From: Cannabis sativa
Lineage: Eukaryota > Streptophyta > Magnoliopsida > Rosales > Cannabaceae
Reading direction: 5' to 3'
Length of the DNA stretch: 64,000 nt
NCBI RefSeq assembly: GCF_029168945.1
Contig: NC_083602.1
Span: 75,722,600-75,786,599, forward strand
Positions 1-11,226 of this stretch are shown here, one piece after another; position 1 is the first letter of the stretch, and each line of letters opens with the position of its first letter. Both the position numbers and the translations under genes were made by a program. The notes beneath the pieces are model-generated. The model searched no databases. It saw nothing but the letters and a program-made list of their open reading frames with translations, and was not told where the DNA came from.

Positions 1-3000
1 AAGAAAATACAACCCTTCATTAAAATAATGAGCTTTATTATTATAAAGATATTCGATCTCCATTGTTGGTTTTACATAGCTATTGTTTTAGTGAGTAATC
101 CTCCCTAATGGAGGAACGTTCATTAGCAAGTTAGCACCGTTTAATCTCGAAAGATAAGTAATCTTGTAAGTTTTTTTTATATAGTTTATGACCACCCTAA
201 TGGTGGCGACTGTATAAGACTTACAAGAATATGAAACAATGGTGGAAGCTCATAAGATAGAATAGCCTTGACTCTCGCCTAAACGGGACAACGCGGATTC
301 ACATCTTGATCGAATAAAAGGTTGCTAGAATGTTTGACATTTTAGATGAGCTGACAACTCTATTCAATGAATGATAGCTTTGACTCTCGCCTAAACGGGA
401 CACTGATATCAGTTTGTTGAAAACTTTGGAAATTATTTAGGATTGTATGTTTTAGTATTTTCACTTGTCATTCCTACTTGCTATGTGCTTAATAATTTCT
501 GAATTGTGTATGAATTTGTATTGAACCATGTTATTTTCTGTTATTAAATTGTAGTTTAATTTCGAATCTTCATTGTTGGTCTAACTTGATTTGTTTTTCT
601 AATGAGATAAATCCCTAATGGATTTTCACCATTAGACTAACATAATAGTGTTAGATCTCGAAAGATAAATATTGTAAATGCAACATCTAGCTGTTCATCA
701 ATTGATGACACTTTAGACTAGTATTTTACAATATGAAACAAGAAGATTGTATAAATAAGATTACTTTGACTCTCGCTAATCGGAGCATCGTTGGATTCTT
801 ATTTAAAACGAAATTATCCTAATTCCTCTTAGCTTATTCATTTCGAATTAGCTTAATGACATATCATTGGATGAATGGTCTATAAATCATATAAAGTCAT
901 ATTTTCTCTTAAGAAATTAGATGACGCATATGATTATATTCCCGGAATTGTATCCCTAAATGATATAAATCCTCAATCTTAGATATCTCCTACTTGTATA
1001 GGCAAATCATAGAGTTAGATTAGTAGTGGTGGTCCAAGAAAGAATGACTAATTATACAGTTACACTTTCACAAGTGTTTCATAACCATTTTCTATCAATG
1101 GATTCAAACTGTATGAGTTTAGTATTCTGTGACCAGAATCCACTTGCACTATTCTAAGAACTCTTTGATGTTGATGTAACTTAAGTCATCAAAAGATACA
1201 ACCACATATTTTATAAATCTATGGCATTTGTATCTTGTTCACAGTGGTTTGGACAAGATCATTCTCTGCAAAGAGATAATATGCCTATATCCACTGAAAG
1301 TAAGTTCATCTCATTCGCAGAAGGATGTACATTCAGGGGTGGATATGAGTTTTCGTTGTATTCTTAAAACGATCACTCTAGATTTTACCTTATGCAAAGG
1401 AAATTTGAAATGTTTGAAAAATTTCATGAATTTCTAGCAATGGTAAGTGGTTAAAGATCTTGCGAACTGATAGGGGTGGAGAAAAAGGTAGTAGATATGC
1501 AGTTCAAAGATCATTAATTTGATTTTTGAATTATATCCAAACTTACCTCCCCAGAAATTCGAGTTGCATATTGATGATTAGTTAATAGTCGTTGCCTAAA
1601 TCCTTCTATGGAAATAAAATTTCAGAATGATGCAATGGTTGTATACTTAATGTAAATCATTACTAGATTCATGGATGACCTAATCGAAATCTTAAGAAAA
1701 GCTAGAACTGCTAACCCTAGTTTGCATGTTTGTTAACTATTCTAAGTGATTAGGGGTGGAGCATCCCATAGTCATTAGATGAGAAAATGTTTGTTTAAAC
1801 AAATACTACTTTTCTAAGAAAATGACTAAGTCTGAAAATAAAGTAGCAAATAAAGGAGATATTTTCTTGATTCCAAAAGTGTTCTTTCATCTTATTTTAC
1901 AAGATGATCCCACTGCCTCTGTTGTCTTAACACAACTGAAGAGATCTATACCATTTATTTTTCTTTGACATAGTTCACGGTACCTTGTTGTAGTGGGAGA
2001 GTTTCTAGGAACTCACCTTGTTATAACTTGGAAGACACTAGTGATTAAAATCCATTGTGAGTTTAAACAAGTAATGGATTGTCAAGATAAGAAACTAATA
2101 AGAAAGCCAAGAGAACTATAGTTTGATCCATTCACATGGAGTAACCTAAAGTTTTCTGTTACAAGGACATGAAAGGAAATTTTCGTTAATAAGTCTATTC
2201 AATGGACTTAACAAAACTTCCTGTTCCTAGTATTGTAGGTTTGAGTTTATCTAAACCTATGGCTTGTGGTATACCTGGAAATTACTTACTCTAATGCAAG
2301 CAACTTACTTTAGTAAGATGCTGGAGCATTTTGTTTCCAATGGAAATCTATAGAAGCTTCACAACTTCTTAGATATAGATTTTATTTATCTAAGGAAAAG
2401 TCTCAACTATTCCTGAGAAGATAAAGCCATGAAAGAATTTCTTAAATCAACAGTGAGAGGTCTCAGATATGTTTTAGTATGCCTTAGACCAGACACCTGC
2501 TGTTGAGTGGGAGTAATGAGTAAGTATCAGATTAATCCAGGAGAAGAACATTGGAAGACAATCAAGTAAATTTTTAAGATTAAGAAGAGGAACTATATGT
2601 TAGTCAATAAGGGTGTTTGTTTAAAACTCTTAGACTACACCACATCAGATTTCAAGACTTGCCTTTGTGCTAGAAAGTCTGCTGATGAGATGGTGATTAC
2701 TTTGGGGGTGGAGTAGCGATTTTGGAGAAGTGTAAAAACCTATCGGAAATCTCTTGGTCTACCAGAGAGAGACTGAATGTTAAAAGTTGCAGGAAAGATA
2801 CTTATTCAGTCTAAGGAAAGTTCTATACATTTGTGGCAGTGTTCCAACTTGCCTTAACTACTAGGGTTACTTCCTGAATAACGAAAGAGTAGTTGCCCAA
2901 AAGTATAGAATCCAGTATCCCAAAAGAGTAGACATATAGAGAGGAATTTCACATTATCAAGGATTTTGTGATTAAGGAAGAGTAATAGTGGAGAAGAGGT

Positions 3001-3127
3001 TGTGTTTAATTCAACCTATCAGATCCTATTACGAGGAGTTTACTACTATTACACTTGATTGGTATATCAAGGTGTTAATGATTATTTGAAATGCACTTTT
3101 TGTTTTATATTAGTGCAAGTGGGAGTT
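1..3127 (+). mobile_element. Decayed Ty1/copia internal region (3' half)
   Basis: No long ORF survives, but copia landmarks can be read in broken frames. A segment near 1440-1500 resembles the integrase stretch around the LRTDRGGE motif. The 2650-3060 part resembles the RNase H end of pol, with an NSGAV-like segment and an HIER-like segment. The region ends in a purine tract (GTGGGAG, about 3119-3125) directly before the LTR. The first 800 bases are non-coding and repetitive. The same sequence occurs in reverse complement at about 58348-61590. The 5' part of the element lies outside the window. Assignment to copia is solid; the lineage is not determined. Confidence 0.8.
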
Positions 3128-4986
3128 TGTTGGGTTTTATGCCCTAAATAAAACTCATTTCATATAATCTGATTTACTTATTAATAAAGATCAGAAATAA
3201 CATTTTATGTTGCATGGTTCACATGATTTATTTCATGATTATAGGTATATAATGTATGAATTCTTTTTAAGTCCAGAACATATGAGTTGGTTAAAGATTA
3301 TAGTGTTGTCAGCACAGTGGAATATAATCTTTATTATATGTTCAAAAGTTTATTCCCTGATTTGTCAGAACACTGGATTTAGACTGACATGGTATAATCA
3401 GCGATAGGTATTCTTACACCTTGGAAAAGTGTTATGTCCTTTCCAAGACATTGGCAAAGTTTACCAGTATTGGATGTATGGAGTATACATCGGAAGGGAC
3501 CGATATTGAACTTTGATTAGATATGTTAAAATTTACCGTAATATCTATTCAATTCAATATCACCTGTTGATCCTAGATCACATGATCGAAATCCTGATAT
3601 GGTTAGGCTCAATTTCAAGAGTGTTACTCGTGTTCTTTGATTTGTTAGTTAAGCCTAGTTTTGTATCAGGGTGATACGTACATTTTGGGAACACGGTAAT
3701 GCAATTGAGTGGGAGCGCTAACATAAATATGGAATCTATAGCTTCTATTTGGCAAATAGAAGTAAAGGATGATTTCCTTCGAGCTTAACCAAACGAAGAT
3801 TAATGGTGGAGATCTCATTTCACTTAGGTGAAATATCATTTATACAGGGTTAAGTGTTTTAAGGATAAAATACATTGTAGGGTGTTACGGTAATTTAATC
3901 CTGTACAGTGTAAATCATCTATATAGAGGATCATTGATCACATTAGGGTTATAACAATGGATAACTGATGACGTGTCTATATCGTGGAACATATAGAGCG
4001 TTTCTATATGACTGAGAGTGCAATTCCAAGTTCTAAGTGTGGATTCAATGAGGAATTAATAAGTTAGGGAATTTACTTGGTAAATTCGGTTCGACTTATT
4101 GGAAGCTCGGTTATATAGACCCATGGTCCCCATACTAGTTGAGGCCATACTGCTTGTAAGACTCAGTTAATTGATTTTAATTAATCAATTAAAATTCTAA
4201 AAGTTAGACTATGTCTACTTTATGAATTTTCACTAAGCAAGGGCGAAATTGTAAAGAAAAGAGATTTTGGGTTTATTTATTGATTAAGAGACTTTATATG
4301 TCTAAATTAATAAATATATTAAATGGCAATATTATTTGATAATTATTTCCAAGTTATTAAATAATTAGAATTGGCATTTAAAAGGTTAAATTGGAAAATT
4401 GGCATTTTTGAGAAAATGGGAATGGAAAATAACAAAATGGGAAAGTTGCAAAGTGAGGCCCAATACCCTTTGTATGGCCGGCCCTATGCATGAGAAATAC
4501 CATTTGTAGTTTCCATTATTTTAATGCGATACAATTCTAACCTAAACCTAGAGGGTTTTCTATAAATAGAAAGTGTTGGCTTGAGGAAACTAAGACACAT
4601 CCTTGATCACTTTGTTTCTCTCAGAAAAAGCCTCACACGCCTCTCTCTCTCTCTCTTTTCTTCTCTCTAAATTTCGAAACTTCTTGTGAATGAGTAGTGC
4701 CCACACACATCAAGTGGTATCTCAATCATAGTATGGAAGACTATGGAATTTCTGCATCAAAGAAGGAGAAAAGAAGATCCAGGTTCAGATCTTGGTGATG
4801 CTCTGCTACAGAAAGGAATCAAGGGCTAGAGATCTGAACGGAAGGAGTCATATTATTCCGCTGCACCCACTGTAAGGTTTTCTAACTTTATATGTGTTTA
4901 TTTTCATTGTTTTAGAATTCATATTAGGTTGTTAATCCAACATACATGGTAGTAAATCTAGATCCTGGTAAAATAAATTTCCAACA
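3128..4986 (+). mobile_element. 3' LTR of a Ty1/copia element (about 1.86 kb)
   Basis: It starts TGTTGGGTTTTATGCCC and ends CCAACA, with a purine tract just upstream. Three other copies of the same LTR lie in the window: one split by another insertion at 20616-33626, and two on the minus strand at 49541-51404 and 56456-58347. A TATAAATAG box at 4561-4569 is a plausible LTR promoter, and a short CT tract follows it. No matching target duplication can be tested because the 5' end of the element is off-window. Confidence 0.88.
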
Positions 4987-6095
4987 CTTTTACGTTACCT
5001 TTAAATATATTTAAAATCTAATAAGGTACTAAATAGTTTATATTAGCAAAATAAATATATATTTTTTAATATATATATAATTATTGTATGATGTTATCGA
5101 AATAATTTTATAAAATAAAGTTATAAAGAATATATACCATACAATAACTTTTATATATATAATTACAAATTATTTTTAGTAATATGAAATTAGTTGCCAT
5201 ATTGAATTTTGTTTAAGTTATTGGTTGCTTTTTTTGTCATTAAAAAAAATTAAAAAAAAAACTATAAGGTTAATTCTGAAAATTTTATTCGTTGAAAATT
5301 TTTAGAAAAACTATTATTTTTGAAAATTATTTTTAACAATTAACACATCATTTAATTTTAGAAAAATAAAACGTTTCTAACTTTTCTGTTAAGACCAAAC
5401 ATCTTTTCTACTTTGTTTTTTTTTTCTTAAAAAGAAAAACTCTTGGTCTGACAATACATACATTGCAAATAAATGTATTTTTTTTTGTTTTATTTTATTT
5501 ATTTATAAAATTATAAAATTTTCTCCTTTATAAAAATAAACAATAATGATCGGTTGAACAAAAAAAATATTTGAAAAATTTTACATTGCAACCCCTTAAG
5601 AAAAAGGATGTATCTAAAATAGTATTCAAAATATAATTTTTAAGTCTAATTTTTTCTAATGATTATATACATGTTATAGTTATTTAAGACATTCTGTCAA
5701 ATTTTAAAAAATTCAGAAAACTTTAACATGCTAAAAATAGGGATCAAATATTGTGTTGCAGGTGTGACTATTTTATTTTATACGTGTGTGAAATAGAATG
5801 TTTGAACACTATTTCTATATTGTAAATTATTTCGAATTTCTCAAAATTATATAAGATATCTTAAATAATTATAACGTACACAAATATAAAAAAAAATGAA
5901 CTAAAAAATTCTTCTAAATGACAAAACAAGTAGAGATTACACATTCCTTTAAAGGGGTGCATTATAGAAGGACCCAAAAAACTATATATGTATATGTTAT
6001 TATTAAATTAAAAAGAAAAAAAAAAACTAATTCTATTTTTCTGCTCTACTTAGTTTATTTTAGTTTATTTTGGGAAATTTTATTTACACCTTAAA
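4987..6095. other. AT-rich intergenic DNA without a gene
   Basis: No coding potential is visible. It is mostly A/T runs. The only structure I see is a diverged inverted repeat at about 5582-5972, listed separately. Confidence 0.6.
5582..5972. repeat. Diverged inverted repeat (possible fold-back MITE)
   Basis: The outer arms (ACATTGCAACCCCTT on the left, AAAGGGGTGCATTAT on the right) are imperfect inverted copies. Inner blocks such as TAGTTATTTAAGACAT pair with the complement of ATATCTTAAATAATTATA. No clear target duplication could be fixed. The length and AT content would suit a MULE- or hAT-type MITE. Confidence 0.4.
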
Positions 6096-6583
6096 TGTAA
6101 AGACCGCTTAGTTTAATTTGGAAATTAGCAGTTAATTATGATTAATTATGAAAATTATTTATAGATATTTAAATAATTATTTATGCTGTTATTATTGAAT
6201 TCTGAAATGCATTTTATGTCATATAGTGAATTTCATAATTTTGCATTTCCGGTGCCCGGTAACATGGAACTCGGTGTTTGGCTCAGTAAAATCACAACTT
6301 AGTATGTTAGTATATTGGGACGGTTTATTAGACATTGGGAATGTCGGGAGTGGTCGGGAATTTAGAATTTCCCAAAAATACTCTTTAGTACCCCTTTTTG
6401 TTATTTTAGTGTGGAGGGGCAAAATGGTCATTTTACCCCAATGTTATTTTGTCCTTTAGTGGACTAAGTGTAATTTGATTATATGTTTTTAAATGTTAAT
6501 TTTTGGCTGAATATAGAGTGGAATTATTCATTTTAGCCTTTATTTCAAAATTAGAAAATTAGAAAAGAAAAGCAAAACAAATG

Positions 6584-6737
<154 letters not shown>

Positions 6738-7759
6738 TCGGCCCTCTTTGAGCGGCAAGAAGTTGGCCATTTCTCTTGGTGTTTCAAGCATTTTCAATCA
6801 ATTTAGGTGCAGTTCAAGTTGTTGGTAAGATCCTTGAACTTGCCTTGTTATTTTCTTGAATTTTTGAGGAAAATGGATAGGTTGCATGCTTAGTTTTGAT
6901 TCATAGTTGTTGCTGTGTTTTTGATGTTGTTTACAGAAGTTTAATCTTGATTATTTGAGTAGAATAGAGCTACTTGTGATGCATGTTGTGGTGCTGTTTA
7001 AAGTTATGGAATTTTTACTCAAAACTATGGTTTTTCAAAGTGAAATTGTGAAATTTGTTGCTGTTGAGATTGTTTGTGTTTGAATTCGGTTTCTGCAGTT
7101 TTTATTTGCATGGTTGAGTAGATTTAAGCTTGTTTTGATGCTTGTAGGTAAGCTTTAGCCAAGTTTGAGTTTTGAACTCAAAGCTTGGAGCTCACATGGC
7201 ATTTTTCGTATCTGTACTTGCTGGGTTGTTTTGATGCTTTAGAAATGTTCTTTGGGGTATTTAGAACAGGTCTGGAAGGTTTGGTTTAAATTGGGTTTGA
7301 TTTGAAAGAGTTGTGAATTTTTGAATGATTCCTGCGAGGAACTGGAATTCCGGATGTGCAACCGGAATTCCGAATGGGGTTCAGGAATTCCCAGAACTAG
7401 AATTCCGATTGTGCAATTCGTCTGCCGGTTGGAAAATTTTTAGGAACCCTAGTTTTTCTCGTTTTTATGTTATTTAGGGTATTGCCATGCTTTTTATCGA
7501 TAGGGAAACTTTTAGTTTCTAGTTTAAGTCCCCGGGAAGTGATTTAGCGTATCACTTAATAGTGTTGTGATTGTTATGGTTTAGGAGCCTGTAAACTGCC
7601 GCGCAGTTCGTTCCACTTAGGTTGATCGGCACACCTGAATTCGGAATTGAGGTAAGATTAGTATAACAGAATGCATATATATATATATTACATGTTTAGC
7701 ATGCATGTTAGGAAGCCTATTAGATTACATTAGATATGTATGTTGGCTTCGTACCATCC

Positions 7760-8010
7760 GACCATATCACCTCGGTTAGGCTAGAGTATGACTAGCAACT
7801 GGAGTATGACCAGTATACCGAGTTTAGGCTGATTCTAGGGTTGGTGGTACTGTGTATTTGACCGTATCACATCGGCTAGGCTAGAGTATGACTAGCAGCT
7901 GGGGTATGACCAGTGAACCGAGTATAGGCTGATACTATAACACATCGGTTGGGCTAGGTATGACTAGCAGCTGGAGTATGACCAGTGAACCGAGTATAGG
8001 TTGTTACTTG
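7760..8010 (+). repeat. Diverged tandem units inside solo LTR copy 1
   Basis: About three imperfect units share CATCGG, AGAGTATGACTAGC and ACCGAGTATAGGCTG. Shorter versions recur at 55050-55240 in copy 2. Confidence 0.7.
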
Positions 8011-8512
8011 TCAATAGTACCATCGTACGAACGTTCGGGACTCAGTATCGTGTGGGACACGGCAGTTAGGGTTATGGTCAGGGGTATGGGCGTCTGATCA
8101 TAACCCGAGATTTATGTATGATTATGATTTATGCTTTTCTTACTGAGTCTGTCGACTCACAGTGCTATGTTTATGTGTAGGTAAGGGCAAGGCCAAAGCT
8201 GAAGAACCGTGAGAACGAGCCGATGAAGATTGTACATGTCGGGGCGATTAGGCCTGGAGCGTACGATCCTCGGAACAACAGTGCTTTTGTAATTAGTCGC
8301 TAGGCGACAAGTATTTTGTATTAGACAGTAACTTTTGTAAAGTTTTTTTGTAAATGGGATCCCACAGTATTTTGTATGAAATATTTTATAAGTTTAATTA
8401 AAAAGTAAAAATTTTAATTAATCACGATTTCCATAAACCTCGTTGATTAGCAACGAGCTGAACAGTACGTTTAAAAATCACGTAATACGCCTATGCTAGT
8501 TAGGGTGTTACA

Positions 8513-8734
8513 TCAAAAATTTTTAAATACACCTCATTTTAATAATTTTTATTTTATATAAAATTTATATCTTTAATTGTACTAAGTTTTTTTAACTTTT
8601 TTCTTCCAATTCATATTCTTAAAAAAAAAATATATACCTATCAAATAAAAATAAAGTATATTTCAAATATTATGACAAAAAAATTAAAATAAAAAATTAT
8701 ATGAAATTTTCTTAGAAAAAAAATAAAAAATATA
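8513..8734. other. AT-rich spacer
   Basis: A/T-rich DNA between solo LTR copy 1 and the Helitron. I see no gene and no RNA in it. Confidence 0.6.
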
Positions 8735-8904
8735 TCTATTCTATATAAAGTATACCTATATAACTGAAATTCTTGGTTTTTGAGAATTTTATGGGTGACT
8801 TTTAATTTTTATTTAATAAAATTATAAAATATTATTTATCTATAATAAAATAATAATAAATATCCTAAATTAAATATTTGAATTTGAACTGATATTAACA
8901 ATCA

Positions 8905-8984
8905 CCTCAATCAAATATCCTAAAACAATTGAATCAATCTCTGCCCTCAATTAAATATTCTAAAACAATTGAATCAACCTCTAC
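8905..8984 (+). repeat. Two tandem 40-bp units
   Basis: Units starting at 8905 and 8945 share CCTCAAT-AAATAT-CTAAAACAATTGAATCAA; a third partial copy starts at 8985. A separate 20-base direct repeat (CATACGAATGTGTATCATTA) occurs at 9000-9019 and 9064-9083, the second copy overlapping the start of the OXLD1-like ORF. Confidence 0.85.
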
Positions 8985-9058
8985 CCTCAATTAGAGAACC
9001 ATACGAATGTGTATCATTAACTCATTTATAAGCTATAGGCGTCCTGTATCTCCCAGCC

Positions 9059-9310
9059 ATGCGCATACGAATGTGTATCATTATCTCTTCTTTGTTTTTT
9101 TTTTCGAACAATCACAACTTGGCACTTCACTTGGGTTGGGAGGAACCTCCCGCTACTGGATCGGAAAAACCTCCGCCGCCTCCTCCGCCGGAAAAACCGT
9201 TGCCTGGGGATTGTTGTGGAAGCGGCTGCGTTCGATGCCTATGGGATATTTATTACGATGAACTTGAGGATTATAACAAGCTTTACAAAACGGATTCGAA
9301 GCCTTCGTGA
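9059..9310 (+). CDS. OXLD1-like (oxidoreductase-like N-terminal domain) small protein
   Basis: An 83-residue ORF. Residues 37-48 are proline-rich, followed by PGDCCGSGCVRC (about 49-60) and then WDIYYDELEDYNKLYK. The cysteine cluster and acidic-aromatic tail are the hallmark of the oxidoreductase-like/OXLD1 domain, found in small, probably mitochondrial eukaryotic proteins whose biochemical role is not well defined. The domain is complete and unbroken. The first 35 residues (hydrophobic, overlapping a local direct repeat) do not look conserved, so the true start may differ or lie in an upstream exon. It falls inside the proposed Helitron, so it may be a captured gene copy rather than the resident gene. 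Family call good; expression and function unknown. Confidence 0.65.
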   Translation: MRIRMCIIISSLFFFSNNHNLALHLGWEEPPATGSEKPPPPPPPEKPLPGDCCGSGCVRCLWDIYYDELEDYNKLYKTDSKPS

Positions 9311-9435
9311 GAAGAAATCAAGATTGATTTGGTTTTTTATACTTCGAAATTTGTTAAATTAATGTTTTAGTTGAGTTGATTGATTTAATTTTGCTGAAGC
9401 ACTTTGTGTAAAGATTGAAGTTGAATTTGATTTAA

Positions 9436-9897
9436 TTGAACAATAATAAGGTTTCTGCTTTGTTTTTCTTTTGTATGATCATCATATCAAGCAGGATTTA
9501 TAAGTTGATGTGTAAACAAAAAAAACTGCATTGGAAGTATGTACAGCATACTGGCATGGTTTGCTTCGAGTTTAACTATTTCCCAATCGAATTAATCTCG
9601 ACCATGATCGCTACTCCACAGAATTTGCTCATCTATCTTGCTGAAATTGTCATCTATGCGCTGCAAGAGAGGGTTGATGTCCAGACAGGTAAAATCACTG
9701 TTGATGGCAATATAGATGGTACTGTGTCTTGTATGATGCAAGTACCAACAGTAGAAAGTCTAAAAAAAGGGCCAAGAAATTTATGTAAATCTTCCTCTAT
9801 ATTTAGATGTACAGTCTATCTAAGATATAGAAATCATGGATTTTCTCAATCCTGGCATATCGCATTCGGTATGCTGACTTTGTTTAGGGAAAAGTGA
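9436..9897 (+). pseudogene. Unrecognised ORF in the Helitron (open for up to 153 codons)
   Basis: The frame is open from an ATG at 9436. It starts hydrophobic (residues 7-25) and includes a mid-section with FNYFPIELISTMIATPQN and VDVQTGKITVDGNIDG. The latter looks protein-like, while the ends do not. I do not recognise the family. It may combine one real exon with flanking non-coding DNA, as expected for a fragment captured by a Helitron. No splice sites could be fixed with confidence. Confidence 0.3.
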
Positions 9898-10132
9898 TTT
9901 TAACCTTTAGAAGAAATTATTGGTTTCTTGATTACAATCTGTTTTTTTCATCAGAATTGGATGTCCATACTCACTACTTAGTCAATAGGAAAAAGTATTC
10001 TTTCTCCAACAATCCCTTTAATGATCTGCATTAATATGTTCACGAAACAATAGTACATATTCTTGTTAGCTTCATGTCATCTCTACAAGTAGTTGATCGA
10101 CATGGATGACATTAATTTTCTATTTCTTTTTT

Positions 10133-10410
10133 AGTAGTTGTGCAAGCGAAGATAAAGACGTAAAGCCTCTGCAGGACATGCTTCTTGAAGAACCGGAATT
10201 AACAAGATTGGGAAGGTAAGACACTTCAATGAATTAAATTTAATGTATTATTGCATGCACTGGCATATGTCGTCTAAACATTCACGTTGGTTGAAAATTT
10301 TGCAGGATTATGTAAGAAGTCACTGAGTGCTAAAGATGCCTTATCATCCTGTTCTATGGCAGATGGATTTTGGGGTTGGCTGCTGATATTTTTACTTATC
10401 ATTGTGTTTG
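10133..10410 (+). pseudogene. Two exon-like fragments of an unrecognised gene
   Basis: An exon-like segment ends at 10215 before GTAAGA. A second runs from 10306 (after TGCAG) to 10410 before GTATGT. The second encodes about 35 residues ending in a strongly hydrophobic stretch (WGWLLIFLLIIVFG), a likely membrane segment, preceded by LSAKDALSSCSMADGF. Donor and acceptor sites look real, so this probably came from a spliced host gene. I cannot name the gene, and no continuation past 10410 is obvious. Confidence 0.35.
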
Positions 10411-10844
10411 GTATGTATATAACTTTTTTGTTTAATCATTGATTATTATTGTGAAGGAAGAGAAGAAAAATAGAGAGTAGCTAGAGGAGTGGTGCCTTTA
10501 GATTTCTTTTGCTTAGGAAACAAGCTTTTGAATAGTATTGGCTTACAGCTACATGGGGTAGTCTTTCCCATCCCAACTACACAAAGAGTATTTGTAATTT
10601 TGTACTCTGTCGTCTTTAACCAAAATATGTATCACTAAAATTTAGCAAAGGTTTTTTTTTTTAAAAAAAAAAAAAAGGAAATTTAGCAAGGCTTATGTTT
10701 AAGGTAGGAGAACCAAATATCTGTCAATCTGCCTCGCCGCCCAATCCATCAGAATCCATTTGTATGAAGTCTGGCCATTCAAAATCCGTTGAAATTAGAT
10801 TGGACCTGTTTATTGGACGGACGGGTTCGAATTGGAGTACTAAC

Positions 10845-11030
10845 TAGGGGTGTACATTAGTCGACAGTTTATGCTATATTTTATTTAATTTAATGTAAAG
10901 ACGGATTACAAAAATCTAAGTGCAATCTATCCAATTAAGCAAAAAGAAAATAATAACCCGCGTAATGAAATTTATCGTTTTGTCGGTTAACCCGTTCAAA
11001 CCGACCATTTTTTTCTAATTTTTTTTTTTA
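10845..11030 (+). mobile_element. Possible truncated hAT-type MITE
   Basis: It begins TAGGGGTGTACATTAG, similar to the terminal repeat of the complete MITE at 15381, and ends in CGGTTAACCCGTTCAAACCGACC-type sequence, also found there. No right terminal repeat is visible, so it is partial or a different arrangement. Confidence 0.35.
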
Positions 11031-11226
11031 TTTTTACCTTCAATTGTTATAGTGTAACCCAAAGATAAGTGAAGGCTACCATCTTCAATCTCATGCACTA
11101 CTCTTCACTAATATTATAATTAATAAGATATTGATTATATTTTATGACTCTTTTTATTGATTACGTAGTCATTACTATATTTTTTATTTTGTCTATCTAC
11201 AGATTTATTTGAAAACAGTTGAATAA

